Below, one piece after another: positions 33,692 through 42,596 of a DNA stretch of 64,000 bases (its first letter is position 1; each line of letters opens with the position of its first letter). The notes under the pieces were generated by a model. It was not told where the DNA came from. It searched no databases and was given only the letters and a program-made list of their open reading frames with translations. Position numbers and translations under genes: made by a program. The DNA lies in assembly GCF_005217615.1 (NCBI RefSeq), contig NZ_SZNK01000001.1, positions 5,418,501 to 5,482,500 of the forward strand, given 5' to 3'. This stretch comes from Brevibacillus antibioticus (GTDB lineage Bacteria; Bacillota; Bacilli; Brevibacillales; Brevibacillaceae).

Positions 33692-35009
33692 GTTTGGATC
33701 AACAATGAAAAAAATAGTGGTGACTTGGATTTTTCCACTAGCGGCGTTAGTGATTTTTTATGATTCGTTGTCTGATTGGGAGCCAAGAGAGCATTGGGGA
33801 GTTTTGTTTGCGTATACATTACTCACCATCTTTTCTACGTTCGCTCCTATACGGACGTTGAACACCATATTGACACTAAACAATGCAGTTATTTTTTCTG
33901 GTATTCTCCTCTTTGGGGCCTGGGTAGGTGTTTGGTCGGCCGTTGTTGAAACGTTGATACTGGCGTTTCTAATCAGGGCCAACCCGATAAAGGCTTTGGC
34001 AAATATTGGACAGCTGGTGCTAACGATTTGGTTTGTCGATCTCTTCAAAAACTCTATAGGCAATGTACCAGCTTCCACGATGATAACGGATCTACTTTTA
34101 GCTGTATCGTATTGGTTTATTAATATAATCCTATGTGGTTTAGGGATTTCTTACTTTTTTAAGACGAACTGGTTTACAACCGTTCAGAAAATGGCAAAAG
34201 GAACAACGCTCACATACCTTTTGCTCATGGTAATGGTGGGAATCGGATCTCGGCTGTTTGAGACATATGGATTATACACATTAGTTCCCATGATGGCTGC
34301 TTTTATCACGATGAGTTTTGTATTCCATCAATATTACGATAGTATGAATAAGCTCCAACAAAAAGTGGAAGAAGTCAAAACATTCAACCATAAGTTTTTG
34401 ACTGCCATGGCGGCTTCTATTGATGCGCGTGATCGTTACACGAGTGGTCATTCCCAACGAGTGGCTCACTGGGGAAGAGAAATTGCCAAGGATATTGGTT
34501 TGTCTGCTACAAAAGTGGAAGAAATTTATGTTGGCGGTCTTTTGCACGACATTGGAAAAATCGGCATCGAAGACGAAATTCTCAATAAAAAAGGAAAGCT
34601 GACCCCGGAAGAGTATGACAAGATCAAGCAGCACACGGTCATTGGCTACGAAATTATTTTGCAAGCAGGGATGTTCAATGAATTGCTTCCTGCGATCCGT
34701 TCCCATCATGAACGAATAGATGGAAGGGGATATCCGGATGGTTTAGCCGGGGATGAGATTCCACTGATGGCGAGAATTTTAGCCATTTCAGACGCTTTTG
34801 ATGCGATGGTCGCGGACAGGCCATATCGAAAAGGTTTGCCTGTGGAGGAAGCGCTTCAAGAAATCAGAAGGGGCTCTGGTACCCAATTTGATCCGATATT
34901 GGCGGAGCATTTTATCAGAATCGTTCAGCGACTGCCGTACGAAGAGTTGCAAAGCATTATCGGTATAGAGTCCATCCCACAAAAACAGTTACAGGAGGCA
35001 ATAAGATGA
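33675..35009 (+). CDS. Membrane HD-GYP cyclic di-GMP phosphodiesterase
   Basis: The protein has 444 residues. The N-terminal 215 residues form about six membrane helices, likely a sensory domain. A short coiled coil (YDSMNKLQQKVEEVKTFNHKF) links to a complete HD-GYP domain. That domain has the metal site HDIGKIGIEDEIL, HTVIGYEI, SHHERIDGRGYPDGLAGDEIP and a later DAFDAMVADRPYRKG. All usual catalytic residues are present, so activity on cyclic di-GMP is likely. GAAGGAAAAA precedes ATG 33675. It overlaps the DUF5317-like gene, and a terminator lies across its own 3' end. Confidence 0.88.
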   Translation: MQRKVEFGSTMKKIVVTWIFPLAALVIFYDSLSDWEPREHWGVLFAYTLLTIFSTFAPIRTLNTILTLNNAVIFSGILLFGAWVGVWSAVVETLILAFLIRANPIKALANIGQLVLTIWFVDLFKNSIGNVPASTMITDLLLAVSYWFINIILCGLGISYFFKTNWFTTVQKMAKGTTLTYLLLMVMVGIGSRLFETYGLYTLVPMMAAFITMSFVFHQYYDSMNKLQQKVEEVKTFNHKFLTAMAASIDARDRYTSGHSQRVAHWGREIAKDIGLSATKVEEIYVGGLLHDIGKIGIEDEILNKKGKLTPEEYDKIKQHTVIGYEIILQAGMFNELLPAIRSHHERIDGRGYPDGLAGDEIPLMARILAISDAFDAMVADRPYRKGLPVEEALQEIRRGSGTQFDPILAEHFIRIVQRLPYEELQSIIGIESIPQKQLQEAIR

Positions 35010-35033
35010 GGTGCCCCTTGTAACTGTTTTTAT
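34982..35033 (+). terminator. Terminator overlapping the HD-GYP 3' end
   Basis: AAAACAGTTACA and TGTAACTGTTTT form a long stem that begins inside the last codons of the gene and ends in a T-rich run. Confidence 0.75.
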
Positions 35034-35037
35034 TCGT

Positions 35038-35577
35038 TTACGACCAGATGCGGACGAGCTCTCTGGTTTCTAAATGGCAGGTAAGCTTGAATACATCTGG
35101 ATTGCTTAATTTCTCCCAATCGTGAAAGCCAAAGCGGTCATCCATTGATTTCATGAGCAAGGCCAGCAGGCATCCGTGGCTAACAAGGACGATATCTTTA
35201 TGCTCGTCTGCCAAAATCTCAGTGAGCAACGAATTTGCCCGGTTGATAGCAGTGAGACTGGATTCGCCTCCTTCGAGTTCAAGCGTCAGGTCATCGAACG
35301 TATCGCGTAATCGCTCGAACCAATCCTCACGTGGTACTCCGCTAAGGACGCGCTCGATCAAACGCGTGTCTTCTTCAACCACGATGCCACGCTCCTGTGC
35401 AAGAGGCCGGATGGTAGCAATCGCTCGATGATACGGACTCGAAATGATTCGATCAATGGGGGAGGCTGTGAAGAAGGTGGCAAGCTCCCGAGCTTGCACT
35501 TCTCCCTTTTCCGTAAGCAGGGCTTCGGGTTCTTGGCCAGCAGCCTGACAATGACGTACCAAATAAATTGTTTTCAT
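35038..35577 (-). CDS. Histidine phosphatase (phosphoglycerate mutase-like)
   Basis: This 179-residue enzyme has the phosphohistidine motif YLVRHCQAAG at the N-terminus, where the usual RHG is RHC. A mid-region SSPYHRAIATIRPLA and the late VSHGCLLALL histidine complete the catalytic pocket. The family removes phosphate from small metabolites or proteins. The substrate cannot be deduced, and cofactor-dependent mutase activity is unlikely at this length. GGAGGG lies before ATG 35577. It converges on the HD-GYP gene and diverges from argG. Confidence 0.85.
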   Translation of the reverse strand: MKTIYLVRHCQAAGQEPEALLTEKGEVQARELATFFTASPIDRIISSPYHRAIATIRPLAQERGIVVEEDTRLIERVLSGVPREDWFERLRDTFDDLTLELEGGESSLTAINRANSLLTEILADEHKDIVLVSHGCLLALLMKSMDDRFGFHDWEKLSNPDVFKLTCHLETRELVRIWS

Positions 35578-35674
35578 AATCCCTCCAGCGGAACTTCTTC
35601 TCTGTAATTCCTCCTTTCACTCATTCTCTATCTTGGACAAGTTTCCCTTTCAACCTTGCAACCTTGCAACATTT

Positions 35675-35748
35675 ATGCATAAACGGATGATGAGTATGCA
35701 TAAAAGCAAGATGCGCTTTATGCGAGAAATGTATAACCTCTTATGCAT
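35675..35748. promoter_or_regulatory. ATGCAT-containing operator array before argG
   Basis: ATGCATAAA occurs at 35675 and 35696, 21 bases (two helical turns) apart. Related CTTTATGCG and TTATGCAT follow at about 35716 and 35741. The spacing and the TATGCATAAAA core resemble half ARG boxes. Just before it, CAACCTTG is repeated twice. Confidence 0.4.
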
Positions 35749-35794
35749 CCCTGTTTTTGTCTGCGAATTCACAAAAAATATACAAGAAAAATAG

Positions 35795-35823
35795 TTGTAT
35801 TTTTATTAGTTCGTTTGTATAAT
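35795..35823 (+). promoter_or_regulatory. Promoter of argG-argH
   Basis: TTGTAT, a 17-base spacer and a perfect TATAAT, ending 40 bases before the argG start. Confidence 0.75.
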
Positions 35824-35863
35824 TACTCGCATGAGAGAAACTTCGAAACGGGGAGAGAGAATG

Positions 35864-37123
35864 ATGGCAAAAGATAAAATTGTGTTGGCCTATTCAGGCG
35901 GTTTAGATACATCGGTAGCAATTAAATGGCTGCAAGATACGTATAACTACGATGTCATTGCAGTTGCATTGGATGTAGGGGAAGGGAAAGACCTCGATTT
36001 CGTACAGAAAAAAGCATTGCAGGTAGGGGCGTTGAAATCAATCGTAGTGGATGCAAAGGATGCATTCGCAGAGGAATTCGTATTGCCAGCTCTGAAGGCA
36101 AACGCCATGTACGAAGGCAAATATCCATTGGTGTCTGCACTGTCGCGTTACCTGATTTCGCGCGTGCTGGTTGAAATCGCAGAAAAAGAAGGTGCGGTAG
36201 CTGTCGCACACGGTTGCACAGGAAAAGGAAACGACCAGGTACGTTTCGATGTTTCCTTTACAGCGCTGAACCCGGATATCCAAATCGTGGCGCCGGTGCG
36301 GGAATGGGGCTGGACGCGTGACGAAGAGATCGAATATGCGAAAAAGAACAATATCCCGATCCCAATCGATCTGGACAATCCATATAGCATCGACCAAAAC
36401 CTCTGGGGCAGAAGCTGTGAGTGTGGTGTTCTGGAAGATCCATGGGCAGCTCCTCCAGAAGGTGCATACGATCTGACGAAGTCGATCATGGATGCTCCAG
36501 ACGAGGCAGAAGAAATCGAAATCACGTTCGTACAAGGGAAGCCAATCGCATTGAACGGCGAAGAGCTCCCACTGGCTGAGCTGATCCTCAAGCTGAACAA
36601 AATCGCTGGAAACCATGGCGTAGGCCGTATCGACCATGTGGAAAACCGTTTGGTGGGCATCAAATCTCGCGAAGTTTACGAGACACCGGCTGCGACTACC
36701 TTGATTTTGGCTCACCGTGAGCTGGAATTCTTGACGCAACCTCGTGAGGTCGCTCAATTCAAACCAATTGTCGAGCAAAAACTGGCGCAAGTGATTTACG
36801 AGGGTCTCTGGTATTCGCCCATTCGCAATGCTGTCCAGGCATTCATTGAAGAAACGCAAAAACACGTATCGGGTGTCGTACGCGTGAAGCTGCACAAAGG
36901 ACATGCGATCGTTGTGGGTCGCACCTCTGCATCGTCTCTCTACAGCCATGAGCTGGCGACTTACAATGCAGGAGATCAATTCGACCACAAAGCAGCACTT
37001 GGTTTCATCAAGCTGTGGGGTCTGCCTACCAAAGTATACGCACAGGTAAACGAGGGTGTCCTGCACGAAAATAAAAACACCGCGATTAAGATTTTGGATG
37101 AAAAGGATGCGATTAAGCAATGA
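35864..37123 (+). CDS. argG: Argininosuccinate synthase
   Basis: ArgG condenses citrulline and aspartate using ATP. The 419-residue protein has the N-type ATP pyrophosphatase motif [17 protein letters not shown], then [15 protein letters not shown] and [18 protein letters not shown], the substrate-binding segments. ATG 35864 is eight bases after GGGGAGA; ATG 35861 is adjacent and also possible. The frame opens further upstream at 35831 without support. It overlaps argH by four bases. Its separation from argCBD-carAB-argF by about 3 kb suggests separate transcription. Confidence 0.96.
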   Translation: MAKDKIVLAYSGGLDTSVAIKWLQDTYNYDVIAVALDVGEGKDLDFVQKKALQVGALKSIVVDAKDAFAEEFVLPALKANAMYEGKYPLVSALSRYLISRVLVEIAEKEGAVAVAHGCTGKGNDQVRFDVSFTALNPDIQIVAPVREWGWTRDEEIEYAKKNNIPIPIDLDNPYSIDQNLWGRSCECGVLEDPWAAPPEGAYDLTKSIMDAPDEAEEIEITFVQGKPIALNGEELPLAELILKLNKIAGNHGVGRIDHVENRLVGIKSREVYETPAATTLILAHRELEFLTQPREVAQFKPIVEQKLAQVIYEGLWYSPIRNAVQAFIEETQKHVSGVVRVKLHKGHAIVVGRTSASSLYSHELATYNAGDQFDHKAALGFIKLWGLPTKVYAQVNEGVLHENKNTAIKILDEKDAIKQ

Positions 37124-38565
37124 AACTCTGGGGAGGACGCTTCACGAAGCCGACAAATCAACTCGTAGAAGAGTATACCGCTTCTATTTCTTTCGACCAG
37201 AAAATGTGGCGACAGGACATCGTTGGAAGCCTGGCTCATGTTGCCATGTTGGGCAAGTGCGGTATCCTGCCGATGGAGGAAGTAAGACAGATCATTGCTG
37301 GTTTGAAAAAAGTAAAAGAGAAAATTGAGCGCGGGCAAGCTGAGTTTCTCGTTGCGCACGAAGATGTGCATATGAATATTGAAAAGATGCTGATTGAAGA
37401 GATCGGTCCGTTGGGGGGCAAACTCCACACCGGCCGTAGCCGCAATGATCAGGTTGCGTTGGATATGCACCTGTACCTCAGAGAAAAGCTGATGGAGATT
37501 ATCCAATTGGCGATGTATTTGCAAGAGGCATTGCTTGAGAAAGCGAGCCAGCATCTCGATACCGTCATGCCAGGCTATACACATTTGCAGCGTGCGCAAC
37601 CAGTATTGTTTGGCTATCACCTGATGGCGTATGTGTCCATGCTGCAACGTGATATCGAACGGATGACCGAGACGTGGAAGCGTGTAAATGTGCTGCCGCT
37701 GGGCGCTGGTGCCCTCGCAGGTACGACATTCCCGATCGACCGCAGTTTTGTAGCGGAATTGCTGCAATTTGACGGTATCTATCAAAACAGCATGGATGCA
37801 GTGAGTGATCGCGACTTCATCGTCGAATTTTTGGCAGACGGCTCTTTGGTCATGACCCATCTTTCCCGTCTGTGCGAAGAGCTCGTCATCTGGAGCAGTC
37901 AGGAATTCTCCTTTGTGGAGCTAGACGACGCATTTTGCACGGGGTCCAGTATCATGCCGCAAAAGAAAAATCCTGATGTGGCTGAGCTAGTTCGCGGAAA
38001 AACAGGGCGTGTTTACGGCAATCTGTTTGGATTGTTGACCGTATTGAAAGGTTTGCCGCTGGCGTACAACAAGGACATGCAAGAAGATAAAGAGGGCATG
38101 TTCGATACGGTAGCTACCATTCATGGTGCACTGGCGTTGCTCACACCGATGATTAAGACGATGCAAGTCAAAGCAGATCGCATGCGTCAAGCAGTTACCA
38201 ACGATTTTTCCAATGCGACAGACTTGGCAGATTACTTGGTTCGCAAAGACATGCCGTTCCGGCAGGCGCATGAAGTCGTAGGGAGAACCGTCTTGTACTG
38301 CATCGAGCAGCAAAAATATCTTCTTGATCTGACCTTGGAAGAATTCCAAAGCTTCTCAGAGGCTATTGGGGCAGATGTGTATGACGCTCTAGCTGTTGAG
38401 ACCGTTGTCAATGCACGCAACGTGCTGGGTGGGACCGCTCGCAATCAGGTAGAAGTCCAAATGGATTGGTACCGCAAGCGACTGGTAGAAACACATGCTT
38501 GGGTAGATAAAAACAGTCAAAAGGTCATGATTGAATCCTTGATCGATGTCGGTTCACCTGCATAA
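37120..38565 (+). CDS. argH: Argininosuccinate lyase
   Basis: ArgH splits argininosuccinate into arginine and fumarate, the last step. The 481-residue protein begins [19 protein letters not shown], has the [14 protein letters not shown] and [19 protein letters not shown] regions, and carries the fumarase-superfamily signature [19 protein letters not shown]. It is slightly longer than many ArgH proteins because of a C-terminal extension of about 15 residues. Its ATG overlaps the argG stop as ATGA. Confidence 0.96.
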   Translation: MKLWGGRFTKPTNQLVEEYTASISFDQKMWRQDIVGSLAHVAMLGKCGILPMEEVRQIIAGLKKVKEKIERGQAEFLVAHEDVHMNIEKMLIEEIGPLGGKLHTGRSRNDQVALDMHLYLREKLMEIIQLAMYLQEALLEKASQHLDTVMPGYTHLQRAQPVLFGYHLMAYVSMLQRDIERMTETWKRVNVLPLGAGALAGTTFPIDRSFVAELLQFDGIYQNSMDAVSDRDFIVEFLADGSLVMTHLSRLCEELVIWSSQEFSFVELDDAFCTGSSIMPQKKNPDVAELVRGKTGRVYGNLFGLLTVLKGLPLAYNKDMQEDKEGMFDTVATIHGALALLTPMIKTMQVKADRMRQAVTNDFSNATDLADYLVRKDMPFRQAHEVVGRTVLYCIEQQKYLLDLTLEEFQSFSEAIGADVYDALAVETVVNARNVLGGTARNQVEVQMDWYRKRLVETHAWVDKNSQKVMIESLIDVGSPA

Positions 38566-38586
38566 ATACGGACATGTAGGAATAGC

Positions 38587-38614
38587 AAAAACCCCAAGGC
38601 TTTGGGGTTTTTTG
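38587..38614. terminator. Bidirectional terminator after argH
   Basis: AAAAACCCCAAG and CTTTGGGGTTTTTT form a tight hairpin with T runs in both directions. It serves argH and the convergent amidase gene. Confidence 0.9.
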
Positions 38615-38624
38615 CGTTCCATCC

Positions 38625-39536
38625 TTATCTACCGACTATTTTCGAATCAAAGCCTAATGCGGTTGCGTACGCAAGAGGCAACTCCATGCGGGCTGTCTTT
38701 AAAGGATCGACGACCTGACAGATACGCAAATCTCCCGCAGCGGAGAGCAGGAAGGTGGCTTCGGCCTTTTCTACGCCCAGCTCTTCGTGTAGAAATTGTA
38801 CCATGTTGATGACCGCTCGATCTGCAGCCTTGTCCAGCTCTTTTTCTGACGCAATCGTGATCAGGTGTTCTTGGTTGACTGCCATCGGTAACGGCCATTG
38901 CTTTCCTTTTATTACATCGAGCTTTACGGTTACTTCCCCAGCTATTTCTACACCACATACCGCTACTTCACCGTCAGCCATTGCGGCATGAAGGTCACCT
39001 AGGGCAAATAATGCGCCGGGAACATTTACGGGTAAAAGCAATGTAGTACCTTCACGCATTTGCTTGCAGTCCATGTTGCCGCCGTGATCGCCTGGGGTAC
39101 CGCATGAAATGGCTGCTTCGGCAGGAGCTGTTCCAATTACGCCAATCATGGGATTGATCGGAACCTGAAGCTTGTCTGACAAGACAGCTTTTCCATCTTG
39201 TATCGGAATCATTTTGATCACATTTTCATGCAGGTCGAATCCCATTACACCCAGTTCTGGTCCACTAACCATTACGCCTTGGTTTTTAATCTCAATTTTC
39301 TGAATATGAATAACCAAAATATCGCCTGGTTCTGTTCCTTCTATATAAATAGGGCCGGAAGCAGGGTTGATCCGATTCCAGTCAAGCTCATGAAACACGG
39401 TGTCAGCTGATTGGATTTGGTCATTGAAGCAATCGCAGGTTTCAAACGTTACGATACTGCCTGCTTCTACCTTCAAGACCGGCTCATTCTCAGGAGACAT
39501 GGCATAAATCACGTCCTGCTTTTTTACTCTGTACAT
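38625..39536 (-). CDS. Acetamidase/formamidase family protein
   Basis: The 303-residue product starts at ATG 39536, with GGAGGA eight bases upstream; the frame opens seven codons earlier. It matches FmdA/AmdA-type amidohydrolases: NEPVLKVEAGSIVTFETCDCFNDQ, then TEPGDILVIHI, then SCGTPGDHGGNMDCKQMREGT with the metal-binding His and Asp, and ALGDLHAAMADGEV. These enzymes release ammonia from formamide or acetamide. It is a monocistronic unit with no transporter beside it, so the physiological substrate is unclear. Confidence 0.88.
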   Translation of the reverse strand: MYRVKKQDVIYAMSPENEPVLKVEAGSIVTFETCDCFNDQIQSADTVFHELDWNRINPASGPIYIEGTEPGDILVIHIQKIEIKNQGVMVSGPELGVMGFDLHENVIKMIPIQDGKAVLSDKLQVPINPMIGVIGTAPAEAAISCGTPGDHGGNMDCKQMREGTTLLLPVNVPGALFALGDLHAAMADGEVAVCGVEIAGEVTVKLDVIKGKQWPLPMAVNQEHLITIASEKELDKAADRAVINMVQFLHEELGVEKAEATFLLSAAGDLRICQVVDPLKTARMELPLAYATALGFDSKIVGR

Positions 39537-39594
39537 GGTTGCAGTCCTCCAGTCCATTTCGGAACTTACCTATATTTCTTTATCATAGCATGAA

Positions 39595-40068
39595 ATGCCA
39601 AAGCGGGGAGCAATCATGCAAGAGAGCTACAAGATCCGTCCCCGTCAACTATTGATGCTCGTTACCCTGGTTACCATTGGGGACTCCGTTCTCGTACTGT
39701 CCGGTGCCGGCCTTTCTTTTTTCAGAGCTGGTCATTTTTATGGCGGTTCTTCCGTTTGTCTCGCCCATCCAAAAACGGATGAGATATTTTTTCTGGGTAC
39801 GTTGCTTGGGGGAATTGTGCTGTTCATCATCATGTTGATGTGCATCCTTGTTTTGGGGGCAGACCAGACTGCGCGGCATTTTTATCAGACCTATGTTCTC
39901 ATCAAACAGCTGAAGCTCGGGGATTTCATTCAGCGGCTAGAGGCGATTATTGCGGTGATCTGGTTTATCGCGGTGAGCTACTTATAGCTTCGGTGTACCG
40001 TTGGTGCTTCTGTGTGGGTATGCCATTCGCAAAAGGGTCCTGGGTCAGAAATCTCAAGCTTAATCCGT
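39595..40068 (+). pseudogene. Decayed spore germinant receptor permease (gerAB type)
   Basis: The N-terminus (about 39616 to 39700) reads QESYKIRPRQLLMLVTLVTIGDSVLVL, the start of a GerAB permease. The sequence then jumps, with a shift of frame, to a later part of the family: SELVIFMAVLPFVSPIQKRM in frame 3. It shifts again to LGGIVLFIIMLMCILVLGAD, QTARHFYQTYVLIKQL and GDFIQRLEAIIAVIWF. A stop follows at 39985. A further frame continues to about 40068. A normal GerAB is about 365 residues with ten helices, so a large internal deletion and several frameshifts have occurred. No gerAA or gerAC lies nearby. Confidence 0.7.
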
Positions 40069-40080
40069 AGCGAAAGGTCT

Positions 40081-40333
40081 TCATGTAAGATTTATGGCTC
40101 GTCCATTTGTACCACTTGTTTTCGGTTGAAAAGCGATGTAGTCTTCATCCTGATAATCCCAGAGGTATCCTTGCGCGACATCCCCGATCCCTAGAACAAA
40201 TCGATTTGCATCGCGTTGACCCCATTTGTCATTACTATGTTCATTTGTTTCTGTTTCCCAATACGATGCAGCAAATACAGAGGATGCTACTGTCAATACC
40301 AATGATGATAATTGTAAATATATAATTTAACAT
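40081..40333 (-). pseudogene. Small secreted protein with an N-terminal frameshift
   Basis: On the minus strand AGGAAAT precedes ATG 40333 (MLNYIF), but a one-base shift is needed to reach the main frame. That frame reads LQLSSLVLTVASSVFAASYW, a clear signal peptide end with cleavage after VFA-A. It continues as a polar stretch with TETNEHSNDKWGQRDANR, QGYLWDYQDEDYIAF and a stop at 40081. The mature part would be about 58 residues. I do not recognise it. It may be a broken gene or hold a sequencing error; TTG within the frame is a weak alternative start. Confidence 0.45.
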
Positions 40334-40351
40334 TATTTCCTGATAAATGAC

Positions 40352-40392
40352 AAAAACAGAAGCAACTGATTAGTTATATAATCAATTGCTTC
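40352..40392 (-). terminator. Terminator after the alcohol dehydrogenase
   Basis: On the minus strand GAAGCAATTGATT and AATCAGTTGCTTC pair over 13 positions and are followed by GTTTTTG. Confidence 0.85.
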
Positions 40393-40415
40393 CAACAGTC
40401 GATTGATTGGATGTT

Positions 40416-41573
40416 TTACAAACTTAATCGAAGAATCTGTGCCACATCGTCACTCGTCAACGTCTTAAACTGGCCAATCGGACCAAAGGGAGTGGCCTTT
40501 TCGGCCATGAGCTGCAAGTGCTCATCGGTGATGGCGTAATCAGCCAATCGGGTCGGGGCACCGATCTGCGCAAAGAAAGCTTCTGTAGCGGCAATCCCTT
40601 CCAAAGCGATCTCATTATCTGTCTTGCCGGAAGGATCGACATTCCATACCTCTGTTGCGAAGCGAACGAAGCGCGCGACGTTTTCATGGTACACATAGCG
40701 CATCCATTTCGGGAAAATGATCGCCAGACCGCCACCGTGCGGGATGTCGTAAACAGCACTGACAGCATGTTCGATGGAGTGGGTTGCCCAGTCAGTTGTG
40801 ACGCCAACCGGGAGAGTGCCGTTCAATGCCATTGTTCCGCAGTACAGGATGTTGGCGCGGGCATCGTAGTCTTCGGGATCGGTGAGGACGCGTTCTGCAT
40901 TTTCGATGACGCTCTTCATGATCGACTCGGCAAAACGTGTTTGCAATGGAATTTCGGTTGTATGTGTGAAATACTGCTCGAATACATGGGACAAAATGTC
41001 GCTGATTCCGTAGATCGTTTGATCGCGAGGTACGCTAAACGTATGCTCAGGATCTAAAATCGAAAACGTCGGAAACGTTGTGCCAGCGCCATGCTTTTCT
41101 TGTGTCTCCCAGTTAGTGACGACACTTCCCCGGTTCATTTCAGAACCAGTAGCAGCAAGTGTCAGTACGGTACCGAGGGGCAGAGCTTCTTGGGCGATCG
41201 CTTTACGGGTATAAAAATCCCATACATCTCCCTCGTAAGGCACACCAATCGCGACTGCTTTGGCCGCGTCGATTACACTGCCACCACCTACAGCGAGTAT
41301 CCAATGGACGCCCTCTTTGCGGCATAGTTCAATTCCTTTGTTCACGGTACTCAGACGTGGATTTGGCTCCACTCCTGCCAACTCATGCACGCGGCAGCCT
41401 GCAGACTGGAGGAGAGAAATCACTTTGTCGTAAAGACCGGTTCGCCCTATACTGCCACCACCATATACCAAAAGAACAGTGGGACCTAGCTGTCTTGCTT
41501 TTTCCTCGAGCTGGGCCAATTGACCCCGTCCAAAAATCAGTTGTGTCGGGTTATGGTAAATAAAATTTTCCAC
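40416..41573 (-). CDS. Iron-containing alcohol dehydrogenase (YugJ/BdhA-like)
   Basis: The 385-residue enzyme belongs to the type III (iron) alcohol dehydrogenases, close to NADH-dependent butanol dehydrogenases. [19 protein letters not shown] opens the protein, [14 protein letters not shown] and [17 protein letters not shown] bind the nucleotide, and the metal ligands lie in [24 protein letters not shown] 41573 is preferred as start, matching the usual N-terminus; an ATG nine codons earlier overlaps the AAAGGAG site. It stands alone. Reduction of aldehydes to alcohols is the likely reaction. Confidence 0.9.
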   Translation of the reverse strand: MENFIYHNPTQLIFGRGQLAQLEEKARQLGPTVLLVYGGGSIGRTGLYDKVISLLQSAGCRVHELAGVEPNPRLSTVNKGIELCRKEGVHWILAVGGGSVIDAAKAVAIGVPYEGDVWDFYTRKAIAQEALPLGTVLTLAATGSEMNRGSVVTNWETQEKHGAGTTFPTFSILDPEHTFSVPRDQTIYGISDILSHVFEQYFTHTTEIPLQTRFAESIMKSVIENAERVLTDPEDYDARANILYCGTMALNGTLPVGVTTDWATHSIEHAVSAVYDIPHGGGLAIIFPKWMRYVYHENVARFVRFATEVWNVDPSGKTDNEIALEGIAATEAFFAQIGAPTRLADYAITDEHLQLMAEKATPFGPIGQFKTLTSDDVAQILRLSL

Positions 41574-41755
41574 GGTATAACCAGCTCCTTTTTTTATCAT
41601 GTCCTCTTGTCACACTCATTGTAGCCAACTGTTTTCAAGGAAGCTAGGCGGGAATGTGTAATCTTATTTTCTCCCTAATTCGTTACAGTTGTTAACAAGC
41701 GAAGCTGTTTCGACAAGAAATGAGAGATTTAGTGGATACCATCCTTGAATCGTGG

Positions 41756-41764
41756 TGGTATAAT
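41756..41764 (+). promoter_or_regulatory. Extended -10 promoter of ftsE
   Basis: TGG directly before TATAAT forms an extended -10. No good -35 is visible at the right distance. It begins the 336-base gap between the dehydrogenase and ftsE, which otherwise holds only the stem-loop at 41781. Confidence 0.45.
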
Positions 41765-41780
41765 GGATAAGATGGGAAAT

Positions 41781-41822
41781 CCCACTGTTTTTCAGCAAGG
41801 TATGGCAGCGGTTGCTAGTGGG
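41781..41822 (+). other. Stem-loop in the ftsE leader
   Basis: CCCACT pairs with AGTGGG, and inside it AGCAA pairs with TTGCT, leaving a seven-base bulge and a 13-base loop. It is not followed by a T run, so it is not a terminator. Its function is unknown. Confidence 0.4.
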
Positions 41823-41909
41823 TAGAGGGGTTTTGTCGATTTTTACGCAAACAAAAATTCAAGATCAAGATACATAGAGAAGGATCTGACGAAGTAGGAT
41901 GTGATTGGT

Positions 41910-42596
41910 TTGATCGAAATGTTCGATGTGTGGAAAACATACCCGAATGGAACGAATGCTTTGAAAGGTATCAACATTCGGATTGAGAAAGGTGAATTTG
42001 TGTACGTAGTAGGCCCCAGTGGAGCGGGTAAATCTACGTTTATCAAGTTGATGTACCGTGAAGAGAAGCCTTCGAAAGGGCAAATCTTCTTGGGTGGATT
42101 CAATGTCAGCAGAATTAAGGAGCGCCAAATTCCAGTGGTTCGCCGTAGTATCGGTGTCGTATTCCAAGACTTCAAGCTGTTGCCGACACTGACTGTTTTC
42201 GAAAACGTGGCATTTGCCATGGAAGTAATCGAGAGCAATCCAAAACAAATCAAGCCGCGCGTGATGGATGTTTTGGGACTCGTGAAGCTGAAGCATAAAG
42301 CGAAAATGCTGCCAAATGAGCTGTCTGGCGGTGAACAGCAACGGGTTGCCTTGGCGCGAGCATTGGTGAATAGCCCCGGAATTATCATTGCGGATGAGCC
42401 GACGGGGAATTTGGACCCAGAGACCTCTTGGGAAATCATGAAGCTATTTGAAGAAATCAATCAGCGAGGAACCACAGTCGTAATGGCTACCCACAACCGA
42501 GAGATTGTAAACACGATGAGAAAACGGGTTATTGCGATTGAAGCAGGACAAATCGCCCGTGATGAGCAGAGAGGGGAATACGGTTATGAAGATTAG
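41910..42596 (+). CDS. ftsE: Cell division ABC ATPase FtsE
   Basis: The 228-residue ATPase has Walker A GPSGAGKSTFIKL, the Q-loop VFQDFKLLPTLTV, signature LSGGEQQRVALARALVN and Walker B IIIADEPTGNLDP. TTG 41910 (MIEMFDVWKTYPNG) gives the family's usual N-terminus with AGGAT about nine bases upstream; GTG 41901 is too close to that site. FtsE drives FtsX to activate a peptidoglycan hydrolase. The stop overlaps the ftsX start by 11 bases. Confidence 0.95.
   Translation: MIEMFDVWKTYPNGTNALKGINIRIEKGEFVYVVGPSGAGKSTFIKLMYREEKPSKGQIFLGGFNVSRIKERQIPVVRRSIGVVFQDFKLLPTLTVFENVAFAMEVIESNPKQIKPRVMDVLGLVKLKHKAKMLPNELSGGEQQRVALARALVNSPGIIIADEPTGNLDPETSWEIMKLFEEINQRGTTVVMATHNREIVNTMRKRVIAIEAGQIARDEQRGEYGYED

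Noticed and set aside
36038..37120. Minus-strand 360-codon frame opposite argG
   Set aside because: Composition is that of an antisense shadow; argG motifs are intact on the plus strand.
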